Under the pieces are notes generated by a model. It worked only from the letters and a program-made list of their open reading frames with translations, did not search any database and was not told the origin of the DNA. From positions 17,975 to 81,974 of the forward strand of contig JAIYAU010000020.1 of the NCBI GenBank assembly GCA_027488865.1: a DNA stretch of 64,000 nucleotides, in the 5' to 3' direction. How positions within the stretch are numbered: position 1 is the first letter of the stretch; each line of letters begins with the position of its first letter. The position numbers were made by a program, and so were the translations under genes. Positions 39,577 through 47,864 of the stretch are shown here, piece after piece. Origin of the DNA: Cytophagaceae bacterium. Lineage in GTDB: Bacteria; Bacteroidota; Bacteroidia; Cytophagales; UBA9547.

Positions 39577-40392
39577 ATGATATACATGTTGTCGGCAAAA
39601 TTTAAAGAGCAATTATTATTAAAACATTTAAATACAGATACTTACCCCCCAACCTCGGTGGTTGCAAATATCATTACAAGTATATTGCTTACACTTTTTC
39701 CTCAACAAGCTCGAGAAAGGGTTTTAAATGAAGACGCGCTTAACAATCGAATAGAAAAGCATAAAATTGATCTTGTAAAAATTTTTAAGGTAATAGCTGA
39801 AAAACTAACTGATACACCAGAAAATATTGCAGCTAAATACCTTGATTGTCTAGAAAAAATACATGAGGAACTTAGCCAAGATGTGATTTGTATATTAAAC
39901 GGTGATCCTGCAGCAAAAAGTGAATATGAAGTAGTACGAACATATCCAGGGTTTTATGCAATTGCATTTTACCGCATGGCACATCAACTTTATTTGTTAA
40001 ATGTTCCCCTTTTGCCTAGAATGTTGACAGAATTTGCTCATTCACGCACCGGAATTGATATTCACCCTGGTGCTGAAATTGCTCCTTCATTTTTTATAGA
40101 CCATGGCACGGGCATCACAATTGGTGAAACAGCCCAAATTGGAAAATTCGTAAAACTCTATCAAGGTGTAACTTTAGGCGCATTGAGTGTCTCCAAAGAT
40201 ATGGCAAACACTAAAAGACATCCTACCATCGAAGATAATGTTGTAATATATTCTGGAGCCACCATTCTCGGTGGCGAAACAGTAATTGGTAAAAATAGTA
40301 TTATAGGTGGAAATGTCTGGTTAACACAAAGTGTTCCAGAAAATTCCAAAGTTTACCACAAAGAACAAGTTGATCTAAGAAGAAGTAACTAA
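39577..40392 (+). CDS. Serine O-acetyltransferase (CysE/EpsC type)
   Basis: 271 residues. An N-terminal helical domain is followed by a left-handed beta-helix of hexapeptide repeats (about 165-265: GIDIHPGAEIAPSFFIDHGTG, then IGETAQIGKFVKLYQGVTLGA). The catalytic His-Asp lies in the FIDHGTGITIGE segment. It transfers acetyl from acetyl-CoA to serine, the first step of cysteine synthesis. The next step, a cysteine synthase gene, is not adjacent. Starts at codons 1 and 4 are both possible. It is divergent from the KdnB-like gene. Confidence 0.9.
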   Translation: MIYMLSAKFKEQLLLKHLNTDTYPPTSVVANIITSILLTLFPQQARERVLNEDALNNRIEKHKIDLVKIFKVIAEKLTDTPENIAAKYLDCLEKIHEELSQDVICILNGDPAAKSEYEVVRTYPGFYAIAFYRMAHQLYLLNVPLLPRMLTEFAHSRTGIDIHPGAEIAPSFFIDHGTGITIGETAQIGKFVKLYQGVTLGALSVSKDMANTKRHPTIEDNVVIYSGATILGGETVIGKNSIIGGNVWLTQSVPENSKVYHKEQVDLRRSN

Positions 40393-40486
40393 TTAATTCA
40401 TTTCTAAAAAATTTGATAGAATTTTAATTAGTAAAAGGCTAATTTTTCTTTGATTAATAGATTTTTGTAGAAATTGTAATCCCATA

Positions 40487-40520
40487 ATTAAAAAACTGCA
40501 ATAGATAATTTTAGCAGTTT
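40487..40520 (-). terminator. Likely terminator after the PD40/OmpA gene
   Basis: Stem AAACTGC/GCAGTTT (40493-40499 with 40514-40520), 14-base loop. On the minus strand a T run follows. It lies 25 bases past the stop of the three-gene envelope unit. Confidence 0.5.
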
Positions 40521-40544
40521 GTAGAAAATTAACAATTACACGAA

Positions 40545-42668
40545 TTATTTACCTAAAATAGTGAATTCTACCCTCCTATTTTGAGCTCTTCCTTTTTCAG
40601 TTTTATTTTCAGCTACAGGTTTTGTTTGTCCGTAGCCGTTAAACTTAACTCTAGTAGCTGTCAACCCTCCTTTTTCTATCAAATACAACTGTACTGATCT
40701 AGCTCTCCAACGCGACAATTGCAAATTTTTGTCTGGTTTTCCTTTGTTATCAGTGTGTCCAGCTATTTCAACTTTAATGGTTGGATTTTCTTTTAGGAAC
40801 TCAATGAGTTTATCCAGCTCAGGAAAAGAGGTAGGTTTTAAGGTAGATTTACCAAAATCGAAAAATATGTTATTCAATTTGATTGATGCACCAACTTCTA
40901 TAGGTGCTATATAAATGTCTTTAACAACTTTTACAGTTGATGTTTCTTTTGAAGCATCAACAATTTCAGAAATAGGATAAAAGCCTGGAGATTCTGCATG
41001 TACATTGTATTGTTTACCCAAATCAAGTTTTACTTCATATTTTGCCGAAGTACGATCTATTTTGGCTAATGAAGCAGGATCATCATTAATATGTATTTCA
41101 AATGTTTGATTAAGATCAAAAGGTTTATTTGTTTTCTTGTTATAAACTATACCTGTAATTAGCAAAAACAATTTAGGTGGATTTGCTACAAATAAATCCT
41201 TCTCAATCTCCTTATATTCGTCCACTGCTGATAGGTCAACTGTAGTTGCAACAGATTGCATTCCTTTAGCCTTCAATTGTAAATTGTAGGATTTTTTCAG
41301 AGGCAATTTTAATGTATATTTTCCGTTTTCAAAATCAACAGAAAATGAATCAATTTCAAGTTTTTTTGCTAGATCCGCAGTTAGTTCCTCATTATTAATA
41401 TAAAATGTTGGGTTAAATTCTTCACCGATAGGTTTTTGCGACAATTGTTCTAATAGCTTACCACTAACCAATGCATTGGACGATTTTAAATATAAATTTT
41501 TACTGACCTCAGTATATTCCCTTACTTTAGAAACGTCTATTTCTTCCGTATTAACTGATTCAAAGTTCTTGGCAACGGCTTTTATTAAATATTTACCACC
41601 TAAAGGCAGCTTTATTTTGTATTCACCCGTAGTAGAGTTAAGAGAAGCCGAATCTGCAGGTTTATCATTCGCATAAATCTTGTAAGGAATGTTAGCTGCT
41701 AGGGGTAGATCATCTTTTTTATTCAATACCTTACCTGAGACTACGACAAAAGGATTTTCTTCAAATATCTTTATTCTAAAAATATCTGATTTACCTGTAG
41801 AATTTTTCTTAGAACAGAAATAGGCCCAACTTCCTTTAGGGTTAGTTGTATAATAAGAATCCCAAAGTTCAGAATTGATGGTGTCACTAAGAGCAATAGG
41901 TTCACTCCACCGCCTGTACGATTCATCTACGCGTGTGGATTTATAAATTTCATGTTTAACCTCTCCTTTTTCTGATTTCCTGTTACTGGTAAAATACAAT
42001 GTATTTTGATCTGGTGATAAATACGGCGCCTCGTCAGCTCGATGGTGTCTTAACGGTTTCTTAAGTTTACGTGGTCTCCAATAAATGTCATCATGACGTT
42101 GAGCAACATACAAATTGTTATTTTTGCTACCAGACCTCTTTGACATACTTATAAAAAGCCATTGTCCGTCATTACTAAAAGAAGCATTGCTAAATAAGCC
42201 TTTGTTCATTCGTTGGAAGCCTCTCACATACAATCGTTTAGGCTTGCTCCATGAATTGTCGGTTTTGGTAATCATTGAAATACCACGTTTAAACCAACGA
42301 TTTTTTTTTGTAAACCGACCATTAATAAATAATGTGTTGCCGTCTGGTGAAACGCCTAATACAGCATTTTGGGTATGCAAATTTACCTCACCAGGCATTT
42401 TTTCGGCCGCTCCCCAGGTATTGTCTTCTTGAAGTTGAGAGAACCAAATGTATTGTGCTTGTTCATGCCAGTAAGTAGACGCTACGGAGTCAGTTCTTAC
42501 AAAATAAAGAGTTTTGCCATCTGGAGATATTACGGGAGCTATCTCTTGTTCGTTGGAATTTACCTTACCTCCAAGATTTTGAGGTAAAAATGAACTTTGA
42601 CCTTGAGCAAATGCTGCTAAGAAAATAAGTACTAAAAACGGAAATTTTGATTTCAAAAAGTTCAACAT
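40545..42668 (-). CDS. Envelope protein: PD40 propeller, three beta-repeats, C-terminal OmpA domain
   Basis: 707 residues from the ATG at 42668, one base after the upstream stop. This start gives the signal peptide KSKFPFLVLIFLAAFAQGQ. Residues about 25-310 hold WD40-like PD40 repeats (EIAPVISPDGKTLYFV, YLSPDQNTLYFTSN). Three repeats of about 95 residues follow (VVSGKVLNKK, ALVSGKLLEQ, LLITGIVYNKK starts), each resembling a carboxypeptidase-regulatory beta-sandwich. The last ~110 residues form an OmpA domain (IAGHTDNKGK, ARSVQLYL, NRRVEFTILG) for peptidoglycan binding. It is the last gene of a set with a DUF5723 protein and a lipoprotein. Confidence 0.8.
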   Translation of the reverse strand: MLNFLKSKFPFLVLIFLAAFAQGQSSFLPQNLGGKVNSNEQEIAPVISPDGKTLYFVRTDSVASTYWHEQAQYIWFSQLQEDNTWGAAEKMPGEVNLHTQNAVLGVSPDGNTLFINGRFTKKNRWFKRGISMITKTDNSWSKPKRLYVRGFQRMNKGLFSNASFSNDGQWLFISMSKRSGSKNNNLYVAQRHDDIYWRPRKLKKPLRHHRADEAPYLSPDQNTLYFTSNRKSEKGEVKHEIYKSTRVDESYRRWSEPIALSDTINSELWDSYYTTNPKGSWAYFCSKKNSTGKSDIFRIKIFEENPFVVVSGKVLNKKDDLPLAANIPYKIYANDKPADSASLNSTTGEYKIKLPLGGKYLIKAVAKNFESVNTEEIDVSKVREYTEVSKNLYLKSSNALVSGKLLEQLSQKPIGEEFNPTFYINNEELTADLAKKLEIDSFSVDFENGKYTLKLPLKKSYNLQLKAKGMQSVATTVDLSAVDEYKEIEKDLFVANPPKLFLLITGIVYNKKTNKPFDLNQTFEIHINDDPASLAKIDRTSAKYEVKLDLGKQYNVHAESPGFYPISEIVDASKETSTVKVVKDIYIAPIEVGASIKLNNIFFDFGKSTLKPTSFPELDKLIEFLKENPTIKVEIAGHTDNKGKPDKNLQLSRWRARSVQLYLIEKGGLTATRVKFNGYGQTKPVAENKTEKGRAQNRRVEFTILGK

Positions 42669-42669
42669 G

Positions 42670-44079
42670 TTATTCAGCATAAGTTTGTACATCCGGTTTT
42701 TTAGTCCTACCAAACACCAGATTCATCCCAAGTCGGATATTTAAATTTTTACCATCAATTTTGGCAAAATCCAATTCCCCTGTCCCCAAATCAAGCGAAC
42801 GAATAATTGGTGTTAAGTTGTCTGAAATAACATAAAACTGAAAAGACCCGGGCTTTAACATTAGTCCAATTCCTAAGTTATCTTTTCTACGATGTTGTGC
42901 GCTATAGGTAACAGACAAATTCACTATTTTTCCGATTTTCTGAACTACCCCTAGGCTAAAAGCTGGTCTTATACCTACAAAATAATCTGCAAAAAAGAGT
43001 CCGTTTATTGTCGTGTTTCTAAAAACTTGGTAATTAACAGCTAGGTATGATTGTGCGATTAACCGTTGGTTGTATACATTGCTAGTGGTATCAAATACCA
43101 CTTTTTTTGATATACTATCTGCTAATGTTTCAAGTTTTAACAAGTTGGTATCAGAGGTATTTATATTATCTAATTGTATACCTTTAAATGTAACATCACC
43201 ATCAAGTTTGTAATTTTTTACTCCTTCCTTCCACCTAATTAACCCAAGATTGTTTAATGACCCAGAAACAGTAAGACGCTTATTAATTTTGTAAGCAACT
43301 CCTAGGTCTATCGCTCCTCCCAAGTTATTCGAGCCAGTTAAAAACTTAGTTAACTGGTCTTGCTTATCTAAATTGCTTAAGTTGGCACTATCTAGATTTG
43401 TATTAATTACAATGTTCGATTGTAATCTTAAAAAGTTAGCTTCTCCTACATCTTTTCCAGTATATAAAGTAGTGGTTGATTTTTGAGTCCAAACATTGGC
43501 TATTCCAAATAATAGTTTTGGCCTAATACCAATTGTCCATTTATCGTTTATTTCTTTGGTAAAACCCAATCCAACTTCTCGATAGTAAACAGCGTTTAGT
43601 CTAATATTACTAAATTCAAACGTTTGACCAATTTTATCAGCATTACCATTTTGAACAAATCTAAATAAGTCTTGTGGATACATGAGCCTAAAGTCAAATT
43701 TATCTGAAATGTTAAAAGTGATAAAAGCTGATCTCCATTTCACTTTAAAACTTAATAAATCAACTGAGGTACCTGTGTATATTACATTTTTGTTTTGCAT
43801 GGCATCTATAAATTTGGTACTCAATCGATAAGTACCATCTGTAGCAACACTGTCGTACAAATCTTTTACTAAAGAGAAACCCGTATTTGCAAATCCAGCA
43901 TACATTGAAGAAATGCCAGGTAGTCCAAGGCTAAACTTAAAGTCTGATTTGGCAGTAAGGTTAGTATAAGAGGATTGATGAATATTAGTCATGTGATACA
44001 AGGTTAGTTCACTTTGACCTTTTACAATTGTTAAACAATTGTATATTAGCACAATGGAAAAAATTAATCTTCTTTTCAC
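42670..44079 (-). CDS. DUF5723-type outer-membrane protein
   Basis: 469 residues, signal peptide ending near LTIVKGQ. The pattern of alternating strands and the early LTLYHMTNIHQSSYTNLT...FSLGLPGISSMYAGFANTGF (cited in part) fit the DUF5723 family of Bacteroidota, predicted beta-barrels. GFTKEINDKWTIGIRPKLLFG and a C-terminal RLGMNLVFGRTKK are barrel-like strands. It lies 11 bases after the lipoprotein and one base before the PD40/OmpA gene. The arrangement recalls PorP/SprF-OmpA pairs of the gliding/type IX systems, although the barrel family is different. Confidence 0.7.
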   Translation of the reverse strand: MKRRLIFSIVLIYNCLTIVKGQSELTLYHMTNIHQSSYTNLTAKSDFKFSLGLPGISSMYAGFANTGFSLVKDLYDSVATDGTYRLSTKFIDAMQNKNVIYTGTSVDLLSFKVKWRSAFITFNISDKFDFRLMYPQDLFRFVQNGNADKIGQTFEFSNIRLNAVYYREVGLGFTKEINDKWTIGIRPKLLFGIANVWTQKSTTTLYTGKDVGEANFLRLQSNIVINTNLDSANLSNLDKQDQLTKFLTGSNNLGGAIDLGVAYKINKRLTVSGSLNNLGLIRWKEGVKNYKLDGDVTFKGIQLDNINTSDTNLLKLETLADSISKKVVFDTTSNVYNQRLIAQSYLAVNYQVFRNTTINGLFFADYFVGIRPAFSLGVVQKIGKIVNLSVTYSAQHRRKDNLGIGLMLKPGSFQFYVISDNLTPIIRSLDLGTGELDFAKIDGKNLNIRLGMNLVFGRTKKPDVQTYAE

Positions 44080-44090
44080 AAGAACCTAGG

Positions 44091-45743
44091 TTATTTACTG
44101 TTTAAATCAATTTCTGCTTCTACTTCTGCCGAAAGCTTAATAGCAACTTTATAAGAAGAATAAATTTTGATATTTTTATCTCCATTTTCAATCGTATTAA
44201 ATTTACCTTCTAAAGCTAATCTTTTAGCAAATTGAACATTTTTATAGCGATTTTTATCAAATAATGCTTCAGTATAAGCAGTAGATGAGGATACTACCTT
44301 GCCGTTGGCATCAACAGTTGCTGCTGGTAACAAAAGTTTATTTTCATGAGAAATGGAATCTGTTACATTACCAAGACTATCCAGAAAGTGTCCTTGGAAG
44401 TCACATATAAATGGAAAACCATTACTACTATTCAATTTATATTTTACATACTTGATTGCATATTCTTCTTGAAAATCATTATCAGTTTCCAAATCTACCG
44501 TATCTCTAATGGTTAGTCTTTTAATTCGACCTTCCATCGGTAGTGTTACTTTTCCCTCAACTACTATTTTACTTTCATTGGTTATAAAATTTGTTCCAGC
44601 AGTAGTTGAAGGGTTTGTGGTAAATTCTGCGTCATAAATAACTTTAAACGGTGAAGGCTTAAATACATTTTGAATACTTTGACCCAATGTACCACCAGTG
44701 GAGGCATTGTCATACACCAAACTATCCAAAACGATTTGACCCTTTTGAGATAAACTTGGAGAATTAATAGTTACTGGCGTACCGATGGCAGGTCCTGTAA
44801 TATTGAGTGGAGAAAATGTAGTGTCAGCATATTTAGTAACCAATTTGTTTACTAAAATCTCCATTGGAATACCCGCCGAGTTGGCCAATAACAATGAAAA
44901 CTTGGGATCTTTAAAGTAAATTTCTCCGTTGAATGCATTTTTAAACAAATCTATCTGAACCGTATCTTCAGGGATGTCAAACTTGAACTTTCCTAGATAA
45001 CCCTCTATATATGAATATTTTAAATTTTCAACTTCAAGCCCAACTGACAGACTATTTTCGTTTACCAAAACACTGTTGCTCTTCTTTATTAAAGTAAAAA
45101 TCAACTTATAGTCTAGTGAATTTTGGGAAGTGCCTCCCTTTGTTAGGTCTACCTTGTATCCCGCCAAATTGATAGGGTCATTTATTGGAGCAGCCCCAGA
45201 AGATAGGTTATAAGACTTGGACAAGATTTTATTCTGACCATCTGTAATGTAAGGAAATTTCACTACCAAAATAACATCATGCTTAAATTTAGAATCAAGT
45301 TTAATATTTATGTTTCCAGATAAAACATCGATTCTATTAAGTTTTTCACCATTTGTTACAGCAAAAGATTGACTTGAAACTATAGAATCAACATAAGAAC
45401 CTGTGGCTATAAAAGGTGGCAAAGATACTGGTGGGACTGTAAATGATTCGTTAACAGTTTGTTTAGGTAATACTAACTTGTCGGAAAGCAGTTCTGAAAA
45501 AACAGTATCACTATATATAAATGTATAAAATCCATCAGCACCTTCCACTATAAAAGGGAGATTATCTTGTTCAGCTACAACATCTTTAAGGGTTAAATTT
45601 AAATCTAACAATTGTGCTGCAACCCCAGGGGACCATAAAGGAAATTTGATATTTTTAGGTTCATTCTTGATTTTACAACCAATTACGAATGTTGCAATTG
45701 CAAAAATTAATAAAAAAACAGTTAATAAGTTATGTTTTTTCAT
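44091..45743 (-). CDS. Large lipoprotein of unknown function, first in envelope set
   Basis: 550 residues. The signal ends in FVIGC with Cys23 as the lipidated residue, followed by Lys-Ile-Lys, so there is no acidic surface-export signal of the kind known in some relatives. The mature part is rich in beta strands and Ser/Thr/Asn (LPFIVEGADGFYTFIYSD, VTINSPSLSQKGQIVLDSL) and near the end has KIYSSYKVAIKLSAEVEAEI. No family recognised. It is probably co-transcribed with the DUF5723 and PD40/OmpA genes. Confidence 0.65.
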   Translation of the reverse strand: MKKHNLLTVFLLIFAIATFVIGCKIKNEPKNIKFPLWSPGVAAQLLDLNLTLKDVVAEQDNLPFIVEGADGFYTFIYSDTVFSELLSDKLVLPKQTVNESFTVPPVSLPPFIATGSYVDSIVSSQSFAVTNGEKLNRIDVLSGNINIKLDSKFKHDVILVVKFPYITDGQNKILSKSYNLSSGAAPINDPINLAGYKVDLTKGGTSQNSLDYKLIFTLIKKSNSVLVNENSLSVGLEVENLKYSYIEGYLGKFKFDIPEDTVQIDLFKNAFNGEIYFKDPKFSLLLANSAGIPMEILVNKLVTKYADTTFSPLNITGPAIGTPVTINSPSLSQKGQIVLDSLVYDNASTGGTLGQSIQNVFKPSPFKVIYDAEFTTNPSTTAGTNFITNESKIVVEGKVTLPMEGRIKRLTIRDTVDLETDNDFQEEYAIKYVKYKLNSSNGFPFICDFQGHFLDSLGNVTDSISHENKLLLPAATVDANGKVVSSSTAYTEALFDKNRYKNVQFAKRLALEGKFNTIENGDKNIKIYSSYKVAIKLSAEVEAEIDLNSK

Positions 45744-45819
45744 GGTTTAGTTAAATTTTAAAGAATCAAAGTTTAGAAAAATTATCGACAAATAAAAATT
45801 TAAATCTTTGACAACTCGG

Positions 45820-46554
45820 TTAAACGTTAGTACTTTGATTTTTGTTTTTTCTTTTATTGTTCATCTCATTAAAACCGGCACTCAATATCGCAGAAGGGAT
45901 TGCCACAAGTCCAATTCCAACTAAGGTTAAGATGGCAGCTATTATTTTTCCTCCAGAAGTTATTGGATATACATCTCCATAACCTATGGTTCCTAGTGTG
46001 GAAACTCCCCACCACAATGCATCAAAAATATTTCTTAATTTATGAGGTTGCACATCATGTTCTAAATAATACATCATGTAAGAGCAAAATAACAAAATGA
46101 CAAATATTGAAAAGAAGGTAGCAATAAGATCCCCTCTTCTTTCATATATAACATCAAAAATTGTTTTTAAATGAGCCGAATAACGATATAATTTAAATAG
46201 GGAAAATAAACGAAACATCCTAAAGGTTTTGACTGCCCTACTGTCTATTCCAACGCCGAAAATAAGTTCAAATGGTAAAATCGAAATCAAATCTACAAGG
46301 CCCAAGGGTGAAAAAACATATTTTTTAAATCTACCTTCGTAGGCAGCTGTTATAATTCTTGCGAAGTATTCAACCATAAAAATAACCACTGATACATCTT
46401 CCATTTTTTCAAAAAATGAATCGTAGGCACTCAACTCATCAAATGTTTCAAGACATAGTACAATAATATTAACAAAAATTAATATGTGAATTAGCAGATC
46501 AGCTAGTTCTTTTAACTTAGGATTATTAAATAATTTCTTTGTTAATGTTATCAA
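45820..46554 (-). CDS. Voltage-gated-type potassium channel
   Basis: 244 residues, six-helix Kv layout. Helices S1-S3 lie in residues about 18-100. S4 has regularly spaced charges (Arg106, Lys109, Arg112, Arg115, Lys121, Arg124; Ser118 breaks the series). The selectivity filter is TIGYGD at 189-194, and S6 follows. The tail after S6 is short and basic, with no RCK domain. A K+-selective inner-membrane tetramer is expected. It is divergent from the transketolase gene. Confidence 0.88.
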   Translation of the reverse strand: MITLTKKLFNNPKLKELADLLIHILIFVNIIVLCLETFDELSAYDSFFEKMEDVSVVIFMVEYFARIITAAYEGRFKKYVFSPLGLVDLISILPFELIFGVGIDSRAVKTFRMFRLFSLFKLYRYSAHLKTIFDVIYERRGDLIATFFSIFVILLFCSYMMYYLEHDVQPHKLRNIFDALWWGVSTLGTIGYGDVYPITSGGKIIAAILTLVGIGLVAIPSAILSAGFNEMNNKRKNKNQSTNV

Positions 46555-46668
46555 TTGAAATAATTTGGGCTTTTTGAATTTTAAAAATATTAATTTTTTA
46601 CTAAAAAAAACAATATTTCAATTTTATTTAGAAATTTGTGACTTCAAAAGAACTGAAATAATTAATAT

Positions 46669-47523
46669 ATGTCTGAAAATAATATTTCAACAAACGAGCT
46701 TAAAAGTATTGCCTCTCAGGTAAGAAGAGATATTGTAAGAATGGTACATGGTGCCAAAGGCGGACATCCGGGAGGTGCTTTGGGCTGTACTGATTTATTT
46801 GTCTCATTGTATTTTAAGTACATGAAGCACAATAAATCATTTGTAATGAATGCACCAGGAGAGGATTTGTTCTTTTTGTCCAATGGCCATATTTCTGCCG
46901 TTTGGTACAGCACCTTAGCAAGATATGGCTACTTCCCAGTGAAAGAACTAGCAAGCCATAGAAAAATTGATTCAAGATTACAGGGGCATCCAACTCCACA
47001 TGAACACCTGGAAGGGATAAGGATGGCTTCAGGATCGCTAGGACAAGGTCTTTCAGTGGCAATAGGCGCAGCACAAGCAAAAAAACTGAACAAAGACAAC
47101 CGCACTATTTATATTTTAATGGGTGATGGCGAATTACAAGAGGGGCAAGTATGGGAAGCGGCTATGTATGCTCCTCATCACAAAGTAGATAACTTAATTG
47201 CTTTTATTGACTACAATGGGCAACAAATAGATGGTTCTACAAATCAAGTGATGAATCTGCTTGACCTTAAAGCCAAATGGGCGAGTTTTGGTTGGTTAGT
47301 TCTGGAAACTGACGGAAATGATTATGAAAAATTACACACAACCATAGAGGAAGCGCAGACACAATTAGGAGCTCAAAAACCAGTAATGGTAATTATGAAA
47401 ACTGAAATGGGTGCTGGTGTAGACTACATGATGGGAACACATAAATGGCATGGTAATGCACCAAATGATGAACAATTAGCCAAGGCTTTAGCTCAGTTGG
47501 AAGAAACCTTGGGAGACTATTAG
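46669..47523 (+). CDS. Transketolase, N-terminal (TPP-binding) subunit
   Basis: 284 residues, the size of the split transketolase alpha chain. GHPGGALGCTDLFVSLYF and the thiamine-diphosphate motif GDGELQEGQVWEAAMYAPHH...DYNGQQIDG are intact. The usual partner, the C-terminal pyrimidine-binding chain, would be expected next, but the gene is followed by a strong terminator and an unrelated envelope gene. It moves two-carbon units in the pentose phosphate pathway only when paired with that chain, which must be elsewhere. Confidence 0.92.
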   Translation: MSENNISTNELKSIASQVRRDIVRMVHGAKGGHPGGALGCTDLFVSLYFKYMKHNKSFVMNAPGEDLFFLSNGHISAVWYSTLARYGYFPVKELASHRKIDSRLQGHPTPHEHLEGIRMASGSLGQGLSVAIGAAQAKKLNKDNRTIYILMGDGELQEGQVWEAAMYAPHHKVDNLIAFIDYNGQQIDGSTNQVMNLLDLKAKWASFGWLVLETDGNDYEKLHTTIEEAQTQLGAQKPVMVIMKTEMGAGVDYMMGTHKWHGNAPNDEQLAKALAQLEETLGDY

Positions 47524-47552
47524 TTCAAATTCTTTTTTTATATAAATTTATA

Positions 47553-47586
47553 ACGGGTCGTACCACAAAACGACCCGTAGTTTTTT
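47553..47586 (+). terminator. Terminator after the transketolase subunit
   Basis: Perfect 8-bp GC-rich stem ACGGGTCG/CGACCCGT (47553-47560 with 47571-47578), 10-base loop, then AG and a six-T run. Confidence 0.85.
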
Positions 47587-47864
47587 ATAGGCATTTAGCA
47601 CATATCTAGCCTTAATGAAAGCCTAAAAAATATCATTTTTTACACCATAGAATTAATCGATTGAAATCAAAACTTCGATTTTAATTAATTTCTTTATTTA
47701 GTTAATTATCAACGATTTGCAAAAATGCCTTTAAGCAAATTGTCTTAAAATAGTTTTGATTCGTCTAGTTTATTGTATAAAACAACTATTATGCACACCT
47801 ATAATTGTACTATTCTAGTATAACAAGATATAATTTTAATGCATATATACCTTTAATTCAATTT
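47587..47864. other. Rest of intergenic region before the TPR/OmpA gene
   Basis: AT-rich. The frame of the downstream gene stays open back to a TTG at 47805, but those 20 codons lack signal-peptide character. No hairpin, RNA gene or clear promoter pair was seen. Confidence 0.4.
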
